Below are positions 35,836 through 41,182 of a stretch of 41,182 nucleotides of DNA, in pieces. This DNA comes from Gammaproteobacteria bacterium. Its GTDB lineage: Bacteria > Pseudomonadota > Gammaproteobacteria > Enterobacterales > Psychrobiaceae. The DNA is taken from contig JABSRU010000017.1 in assembly GCA_013214965.1 (NCBI GenBank), positions 1 to 41,182 of the forward strand, in the 5' to 3' direction. The notes under the pieces were generated by a model that saw only the letters and a list, made by a program, of their open reading frames with translations, had not been told where the DNA came from and searched no databases. The position numbers were made by a program, and so were the translations under genes. Numbering within the stretch: the first letter of the stretch is position 1; each line of letters starts with the position of its first letter.

Positions 35836-36611
35836 TCAAAATTATTGCGTTAACTGAAGCGGGTTTAGTCTTAGCCAACAAGCTGCAACTGATCCTTGAT
35901 CAGCCCCGTGAAATTTTATATAAACCGCAGCCATTTACCGCCACCGTGCAACAAGCGTTTGTGGCGGGTGATCCGCTCATTTTCATCTGTGCTACTGGCA
36001 TTGTGGTACGAACACTGGCAGTGGTACTAGATAGTAAGCTAAGGGATCCACCCGTATTAGTGTTAGATGAAGAGGGGCAATTTGTGATCCCACTGATTAG
36101 CGGTCATGAAGGTGGTGCTAACGAATGGGGCGCGCAAGTGGCAACCGCTATTAACGCTCAGCTAGTAATAACCACCGCCAAGCCTTATTTAGCACCAGTT
36201 TATAGTGTCGGCATGGGTTGTGAACGGGGTTGTAGTGTTGATGATTTAGCATTAATCCTCGAACAGTGTTTGGCACAAGCCAACTTAACCATCAGTCAAA
36301 TTAGTCACATTAATAGCATCGATATTAAAAGCGATGAGCTGGGATTAATCGAATTAGCACAGCGACTCAACAAGCCCTTTATTACATGGAATGTTAAACA
36401 ACTCAGCGCGGTTGAATCCTTATTAAGCACCAAATCCGATTATATTTTCAGTGTGGTCGGGGTTTATGGCGTGGCTGAATCTGCCGCCTTAGTCGATGTG
36501 ATTAACCAAACTGGCCAAGCGGGCGAGTTAATCCTTAACAAACAAAAATCGGCAACGGCCACCTGTGCTATTGCCCGATCTTATCCTACGAACAAGAGAA
36601 GTTATGAGTAA
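35832..36611 (+). CDS. cbiG: Cobalt-precorrin-5A hydrolase, short form
   Basis: 259 aa, against ~350 in Salmonella. The N-terminal domain (FICATGIVVRTLA, RDPPVLVLDEEGQFVIPLISGHEGGANE) runs directly into the C-terminal domain (VGMGCERGCSVDDLALIL, SIDIKSDELGLIELA). The central CbiG_mid domain is absent. CbiG opens the delta-lactone with loss of acetaldehyde and is diagnostic of the oxygen-independent route. The ATG overlaps the cbiL stop (ATGA). Confidence 0.92.
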   Translation: MIKIIALTEAGLVLANKLQLILDQPREILYKPQPFTATVQQAFVAGDPLIFICATGIVVRTLAVVLDSKLRDPPVLVLDEEGQFVIPLISGHEGGANEWGAQVATAINAQLVITTAKPYLAPVYSVGMGCERGCSVDDLALILEQCLAQANLTISQISHINSIDIKSDELGLIELAQRLNKPFITWNVKQLSAVESLLSTKSDYIFSVVGVYGVAESAALVDVINQTGQAGELILNKQKSATATCAIARSYPTNKRSYE

Positions 36612-37380
36612 ATTATTTTTAATTGGCACCGGTCCTGGTGATATCGATTTAGTCGCACCCAAAGCACTAGCAGCCATTAAAGCGAGTACCGATTTAGTGG
36701 CTTATGGTCTTTATTTAGATTTGTTAGGCCAGATTTGTGATGGTAAAATCCATCATGATTTACCCCTAGGTCAGGAAATTAACCGTGCCCGCTTGGCACT
36801 AGATTTAGCCGCCAGCGGTAAAGCGACCGCCTTGGTTTCCAGTGGCGACATTGGCATTTATGCGATGGCGACTTTGGTGTTTGAACTGATTGATCGCCAG
36901 TTGCAAGGGTTAGAAAATAGCCCGCAATGGCTCGACGTTGATATTGAAACAATCCCCGGCATTTCAGCAATGCAGGCGGGTTCTAGCAAGGTTGGCGCGA
37001 TATTAGGTCATGATTTTTGTACCATTTCATTGTCTGATTTATTAACCCCGTGGCAAACGATTAAAAAACGAATTGAGTGCTGTGCCCTTGGTGATTTTGT
37101 GGTGTCTTTTTATAACCCTAAATCGATCAAACGTGATTGGCAGCTCGGAGTAGCGCGCGATATTTTACTTGAGCATCGCCCAGCCGATACCCCCGTATTA
37201 TTAGGCCGTCAGTTAACCCGTGATGAAGAGTCAATTACCTTAACCACTCTTGGTGAGTTAAATGTTGATGATGTTGATATGTTTACCATGGTGACCGTCG
37301 GCAACAGTCAATCTAAGCACATTGTTAACGGCGATAAAGAGTGGATTTATACCCCGCGAGGATACGATAAAAAATTATGA
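36604..37380 (+). CDS. cbiH: Cobalt-factor III / precorrin-3B C17-methyltransferase
   Basis: 258 aa. The N-terminal LFLIGTGPGDIDLVAPKALAAI, LVSSGDIGIYAMATLVFEL, IPGISAMQAGSSKVGA and VVSFYNPKSIKRDWQL segments match CbiH/CobJ. It methylates C17 with ring contraction. The start overlaps cbiG by 8 bp; AGAGAAG precedes it. An upstream in-frame start lies within cbiG and is rejected. Confidence 0.94.
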   Translation: MSKLFLIGTGPGDIDLVAPKALAAIKASTDLVAYGLYLDLLGQICDGKIHHDLPLGQEINRARLALDLAASGKATALVSSGDIGIYAMATLVFELIDRQLQGLENSPQWLDVDIETIPGISAMQAGSSKVGAILGHDFCTISLSDLLTPWQTIKKRIECCALGDFVVSFYNPKSIKRDWQLGVARDILLEHRPADTPVLLGRQLTRDEESITLTTLGELNVDDVDMFTMVTVGNSQSKHIVNGDKEWIYTPRGYDKKL

Positions 37381-38138
37381 CAGTTTATTTTATAGGGGCT
37401 GGCCCCGGCGATCCTGAACTTATTACGGTTAAAGGCCAACGGCTGATTAACGCCAGTCCGGTAGTTATTTATGCCGGTTCGTTAGTACCACGAGCGGTGA
37501 TGGCCGATACGATTGCCCGCCCTGAGTTTATTATCGACAGTGCTAAATTACACTTAGATCAAATTATCGAGCACATCAAGCAAGCCGATGATCGCGGCGA
37601 AGATGTCGCACGGGTGCATTGTGGCGATCCTGCATTATATGGTGCTATCGGCGAGCAAATGCGCCGCTTAGATCAACTGGGCATCGACTATCAAGTGATC
37701 CCCGGCGTCACGGCAATGGCCGCTTCAGCCGCTTGGCTTAAAAAAGAGCTCACGCTATCAGGGGTTTCACAAACCATTATTATGACCCGTTATGAAGGGA
37801 AAACTCCTTTCCCAGAGCGCGAGCGTCTGCCAGCATTAGCCGCAAGTGGAGCGACCTTAGCGATTCATTTAGGGGTGACTAAAATTGCTAAAATCGTCGA
37901 AGAATTACTGCCATTTTACGGTAAAGATTGCCCCGTCGCCGTGTGTTATCGCACCTCATGGCCCGATCAAGATCAGGTCACTGGTACCCTTGGCGATATT
38001 GTTGAAAAAGTTCGAGCCAAAAAATTTACCCTCACTTCATTAATCCTAGTGGGGCAGGTGTTGGCAACTGATAAATTTGATGATTCGTATCTGTACGATC
38101 CAGCGCAACCGAATATTTTTAGACCACCGGAGAGCTAA
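37377..38138 (+). CDS. cbiF: Cobalt-precorrin-4 C11-methyltransferase
   Basis: 253 aa. VYFIGAGPGDPELITVKGQRLI, VVIYAGSLVP, RVHCGDPALYGAIGEQM and the TRYEGKTPFPERERL segment are CbiF/CobM signatures. It methylates C11. The ATGA overlap with cbiH makes it the last member of the coupled run; no clear terminator follows, only a MITE-like element 100 bp downstream. Confidence 0.96.
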   Translation: MTVYFIGAGPGDPELITVKGQRLINASPVVIYAGSLVPRAVMADTIARPEFIIDSAKLHLDQIIEHIKQADDRGEDVARVHCGDPALYGAIGEQMRRLDQLGIDYQVIPGVTAMAASAAWLKKELTLSGVSQTIIMTRYEGKTPFPERERLPALAASGATLAIHLGVTKIAKIVEELLPFYGKDCPVAVCYRTSWPDQDQVTGTLGDIVEKVRAKKFTLTSLILVGQVLATDKFDDSYLYDPAQPNIFRPPES

Positions 38139-38241
38139 TATAACTTAGCTTCCTTAGTTAACGGCTCGATATGCAAGCCTACAAGCTCAACAGAAATCTT
38201 GATATTAGGCCATTATTGCTGATATTAAATTCAACTTGGTA

Positions 38242-38508
38242 TATACCCGTTACCAATGAAAATGCATGACTTCAGCGGGAATTTAAATGCTCAAGTGCAA
38301 GGCATTTATTGAAGCTAATGGTTATTCCCTTATCAAAATAAAGAACGCGGCAATTGAGTCTTTAAAACCCGCCCTACGGGAATGGCTCAGGTGAGTAAGC
38401 GCTGCGTTACATCAGTTTGAAAGGCAATAAGCCTTCCTAAAATGATGTGCCTTGCGCTGACTCACCTGAGTCATTCTGAAACAAGCATTTTCAATGGTAA
38501 CGGGTATA
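38242..38508. mobile_element. MITE-like element with 24-bp terminal inverted repeats
   Basis: Left end 38242-38265 (TATACCCGTTACCAATGAAA plus ATGC) and right end 38485-38508 are inverted repeats with one mismatch. Total 267 bp with no ORF. Inside, arms 38381-38414 and 38443-38475 form a second long imperfect palindrome (AATGGCTCAGGTGAGT versus its near complement). TA repeats at both outer ends fit a TA target duplication, as for IS630/Tc1-derived MITEs. The rest of the 38139-38596 spacer shows nothing recognisable. Confidence 0.8.
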
Positions 38509-38596
38509 GACATCAGGTAGAATGCGCAATGTTTGAGCGTATTGTTGTGTCGCTAATTGGCGAATCTGTGAGTAAACTAAGGGTAATATACGGTAT

Positions 38597-39769
38597 ATGA
38601 TTTCACTTTTATTAAACGTAAATCTTTATAATCCAGTTTTTATGGGCTTGAGGGATGTATTAGTAAGTGGTGGTAAAATAAGTAAAATATTTGACATTTC
38701 AGACACTAATCATCGAAATGTACCTACCGAGTGGAATGCCGAGGTTATTGATTTTGAAGGCGCGATACTCACGCCTGGTTTTATTGATTGTCATGCTCAT
38801 CTTACTGGCGGCGGTGGTGAAGCTGGGTTTTCAACTCAGGTTCCACCGGTACCATTGTCACAATTTACTGGTGTTGGAGTGACAACTGTTGTCGGTTTAT
38901 TAGGAACCGATGATACGACTAGAACTATCGGTAATTTAGTTAGTCGGGTTTATGCTCTTCGCGAAGAAGGTATGTCAGCTTATTGTTGGACAGGTGGTTA
39001 TCATTATCCGCTAACAACATTAACTGGAAGTGCTAAATCAGACATTGTTTTTATCGATCCAGTTATCGGGATTGGCGAGTTTGCTATTAGTGATCATCGT
39101 TCGAGTCAACCGACATTTGATGAAATACTCAAGCTGGCAAGTGAAACCCACGTTGCCGGTTTGATGACAGGAAAAGCAGGTGTGATACATTTTCACCTCG
39201 GGGATGGAGAGCGAAGATTAGAATTAATCGAGCGTGCGATTACCGAAACGGAAATACCGGCTCGGGTGTTTAACCCGACGCATGTCAATCGTAATAAACC
39301 TTTATTTGAAGACAGTTGCAAGCTATTAGACAGAGGATGTTATATTGATATTACTGCATTTCCTGCAGGGACAGCTGATCCCGGCATTGAGGCGTGTGAT
39401 GCCATAGCTATTGCAATAAAGCGCGATTTACCATTAGATAAAATTACCGTGAGTTCAGACGGCGGTGGTTGTTTACCTTGTTTTAATCGGCAAGGAGAAC
39501 TAGAGCATATGGATTTTGGGCGAGCAAGTACATTACTCGAAACTCTTCAGGCAACACTGGCAGCTGGGATACCGCTTGAAACCGTGTTGCCAATGTTTAC
39601 CAGTAATGTAGCCACCCTTTTACGGCTAACAGAAAAAGGACAATTAATCACAGGCAGAGATGCTGATTTATTGGTGTTTAATCAAAATTTTGAAATAACA
39701 GATGTCATGGCAAAGGGGTTGTGGCATAAACGTAACAATAAGCAACTAATTATCGGAACTTTTGAATAG
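38597..39769 (+). CDS. iadA: Isoaspartyl dipeptidase (M38 amidohydrolase), cyanophycin dipeptide breakdown
   Basis: 390 aa. Metal ligands H66 and H68 (DCHAHL), HFHLGDGERR, NPTHVNR and the catalytic Asp in SSDGGG are all present. E161 (GIGEFAISDHRSSQPT) occupies the place of the carbamylated Lys162 I recall in E. coli IadA. The enzyme hydrolyses beta-Asp-X dipeptides; next to cyanophycinase its substrate is most likely beta-Asp-Arg. The Shine-Dalgarno is weak. cphB follows 8 bp downstream, so the two are co-transcribed. Confidence 0.92.
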   Translation: MISLLLNVNLYNPVFMGLRDVLVSGGKISKIFDISDTNHRNVPTEWNAEVIDFEGAILTPGFIDCHAHLTGGGGEAGFSTQVPPVPLSQFTGVGVTTVVGLLGTDDTTRTIGNLVSRVYALREEGMSAYCWTGGYHYPLTTLTGSAKSDIVFIDPVIGIGEFAISDHRSSQPTFDEILKLASETHVAGLMTGKAGVIHFHLGDGERRLELIERAITETEIPARVFNPTHVNRNKPLFEDSCKLLDRGCYIDITAFPAGTADPGIEACDAIAIAIKRDLPLDKITVSSDGGGCLPCFNRQGELEHMDFGRASTLLETLQATLAAGIPLETVLPMFTSNVATLLRLTEKGQLITGRDADLLVFNQNFEITDVMAKGLWHKRNNKQLIIGTFE

Positions 39770-39777
39770 AGGTATGT

Positions 39778-40599
39778 ATGTGTCCAGCAAAAACAGTTGA
39801 TGGTCAGCAACGGGGATTTGTAATTCCTATCGGGGGGGGGGAAGAGCGGATTAACGATCCTGTTATATTACAGCGTTTTGTTGATATAAGTGGTGGTAAA
39901 GAGGCGTATATAGTCATTATTCCGACGGCGTCTCAGCTTGTTGAAACAGGTCCAAACTACGAAGCTATTTTTAAAGACTTGGGAGTGAAACATGCGATAT
40001 CACTGCCAATAAATAGCAGAGAAGACGCGCAAAGTACCGACTATTTAGCCGAGCTAGATAAAGCAACGGGGATCTTTATTACCGGTGGTAATCAATTAAG
40101 GTTATCTACTATCTTAGGCGGTACGCCGGTTGCTCAGGCGATTCGACGATTGAATGCGGACGGTGTTCATGTTGCGGGTACATCAGCTGGCGCAGCAATT
40201 ATGCCAGAGCACATGATCGCAGGTGGTCCAACGGGAGCCTTACCCAATGAGCAAGGGGTCACATTTGCTCCTGGACTTGGATTAATTAATAAAATTTTGC
40301 TAGATCAACATTTCAGTCAACGTAATCGCTTAGGACGTTTGTTGTCTGCGGTATCTTATAATCCCTTTGCATCAGGTATTGGTATTTGTGAAGATACAGC
40401 CGCATTTATTGGCCCTGATGGTGTGATTGAAGTTGTTGGTAATGGCAGCCTGACGGTCGTCGATCCTTCCGACTTGCAATATACTTCAATGGCCGCCGCA
40501 CGAACTGGCGATGCAATTACCTTGATTGGGCTTAAACTGCATTTGTTAAGTCACGGCGATACTTATTGTTTGAACACTAGAATTGCCTCACCCAAATAG
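39778..40599 (+). CDS. cphB: Cyanophycinase
   Basis: 273 aa, serine peptidase family S51. Nucleophile Ser136 lies in GTSAGAAIM, and His178 in LDQHFSQRNRLGRL. VIPIGGGEERI at the N-terminus and FITGGNQLRLS are typical of the family. It cuts cyanophycin to beta-Asp-Arg dipeptides as a cytoplasmic exopeptidase. Codons for IGGGE contain a run of ten G (39832-39841). The neighbours are iadA upstream and the synthetase downstream. Confidence 0.95.
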   Translation: MCPAKTVDGQQRGFVIPIGGGEERINDPVILQRFVDISGGKEAYIVIIPTASQLVETGPNYEAIFKDLGVKHAISLPINSREDAQSTDYLAELDKATGIFITGGNQLRLSTILGGTPVAQAIRRLNADGVHVAGTSAGAAIMPEHMIAGGPTGALPNEQGVTFAPGLGLINKILLDQHFSQRNRLGRLLSAVSYNPFASGIGICEDTAAFIGPDGVIEVVGNGSLTVVDPSDLQYTSMAAARTGDAITLIGLKLHLLSHGDTYCLNTRIASPK

Positions 40600-40608
40600 C
40601 TTAAATTT

Positions 40609-40652
40609 AACCTCGTCATAAGTATTTAGTGCGGGGTTATCTCTTTGTTTTA
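40609..40652 (+). terminator. Possible terminator after cphB
   Basis: AACCTCG (40609-40615) can pair with CGGGGTT (40632-40638) with one G-T pair, and inner TAA/TTA may extend it. A T-rich stretch (ATCTCTTTGTTTTATT) follows. The large loop makes it a moderate candidate. Confidence 0.4.
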
Positions 40653-40732
40653 TTAAAATTGTTTGTCTGTTTCAGAAATTATGCTATGTTTTTTATGTTG
40701 TCGCTAATTTAATCGATCTTTAAAATTGTACT

Positions 40733-40911
40733 CATACCAACCAGAATCATAAGCTGTACTTTTTAATGCGTCGAATGAAAAACCATCGATGGAATAACAG
40801 TTCAGATCTAAATCCCACCATTTTTATCGAAACCATGCCAAAGTGGTTTAATTGATAGCGACGTAATTTCTAATTATTTAACGACTAAACTCAGTTTATC
40901 CGATTGGTATG
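40733..40911. mobile_element. Second MITE-like element with imperfect terminal inverted repeats
   Basis: CATACCAACCAGAATCATAA at 40733 onward is an imperfect complement of CAGTTTATCCGATTGGTATG at 40892-40911; the outer CATACCAA/TTGGTATG eight bases match exactly. The unit is 179 bp with no ORF and sits in the otherwise unassigned 40653-41089 spacer before cphA. It differs in sequence from the 38242-38508 element. Confidence 0.55.
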
Positions 40912-41089
40912 GCCTTACGACACATCATCACAATTTTAGAGGGTTTTCATGACTTCAAGGGTTGAGTTAATGGCGTCTAGATAGGTTGCTTTCTCCTGTT
41001 TTATTCAATAGAACCCGTTTTGTCAGTACGCGTACAACAACAATAAAATAATAATACAATAATCATCTGAAACGTAAGGTAATTTAAAA

Positions 41090-41182
41090 ATGAAAATAAT
41101 ATCAACTAATGTTTATGTTGGTCCTAATGTTTATGCTCATTTCCCTGTTATTCGTCATGTTGTTAATATTGGAGTTTTAGAA
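41090..41182 (+). CDS. cphA: Cyanophycin synthetase, N-terminal fragment cut by window end
   Basis: Only 31 codons are present. The start MKIISTNVYVGPNVYAHFPVIR fits the GPN.YAHFPVIR opening of cyanophycin synthetases (split here as residues 1-22). CphA builds the Asp-Arg polymer with ATP. The location just after cyanophycinase supports the call. AAGG lies about 11 bases before the ATG. The rest of the gene is outside the window. Confidence 0.85.
   Translation, partial: MKIISTNVYVGPNVYAHFPVIRHVVNIGVLE

Noticed and set aside
1-41182. CRISPR arrays, tRNA or rRNA genes, integrase or phage genes
   Set aside because: No regularly spaced repeats, no tRNA-like or rRNA-like stretches noticed and no recombinase proteins; only short MITE-like repeats are present.

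Overview
The window reads as chromosome of a marine gammaproteobacterium, probably an Alteromonadales-type organism (Shewanella, Moritella or Psychrobium relatives). The clues are the protein flavour, the AT-leaning composition, the B12-riboswitch layout and short palindromic MITE-like repeats. This placement is inference; no rRNA or other marker gene is present.

Left part (1-7.4 kb): a TPR/membrane-anchored protein faces two collinear, apparently paralogous proteins of unknown function. Next is a ToxR/CadC-type winged-helix regulator fused to TolB-like and TPR regions, translationally coupled to a fatty acid hydroxylase-superfamily membrane enzyme.

Catabolic island (7.4-17 kb): a minus-strand operon (aldehyde dehydrogenase, M19-dipeptidase-like protein, BCCT transporter, RidA, outer-membrane porin) diverges from a LysR gene. 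Downstream of lysR on the plus strand lie an uncharacterised 573-aa protein and a DUF3726/LDH2-like protein. The same dyad, GATAAG-N5-CTTATC, sits at the lysR start and in front of the 573-aa gene, so one regulator probably controls all three units. The set looks like a pathway for an undetermined quaternary-amine or imino-acid type compound. A decayed MFS transporter and a large unknown membrane protein follow.

Cobalamin island (19.6-38.1 kb): cobD, cbiB and an alpha-ribazole phosphatase-like gene lie on the minus strand; a small unknown gene, cobO and bluB lie on the plus strand. A cobalamin riboswitch then precedes a long plus-strand run: a TonB-dependent receptor, cbtB, cbtA, a chelatase ChlI-ChlD fusion, cbiA, a NiCoT-type transporter, cbiD, cbiJ, cbiC, cbiET, cbiL, cbiG, cbiH and cbiF. 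This is the early-cobalt-insertion (anaerobic-type) corrin route, with cobalt uptake proposed across both membranes. It is combined with the O2-dependent lower-ligand enzyme BluB. No cobaltochelatase large subunit (CobN) or CbiK/CbiX is in the window, and cobU/S/T and cbiP must also be elsewhere.

Right end (38.2-41.2 kb): a MITE-like element, then a cyanophycin locus: isoaspartyl dipeptidase, cyanophycinase, a second MITE-like element and the first 31 codons of cyanophycin synthetase, cut by the window edge. Together these would make the Asp/Arg storage polymer and return it to free Asp and Arg.
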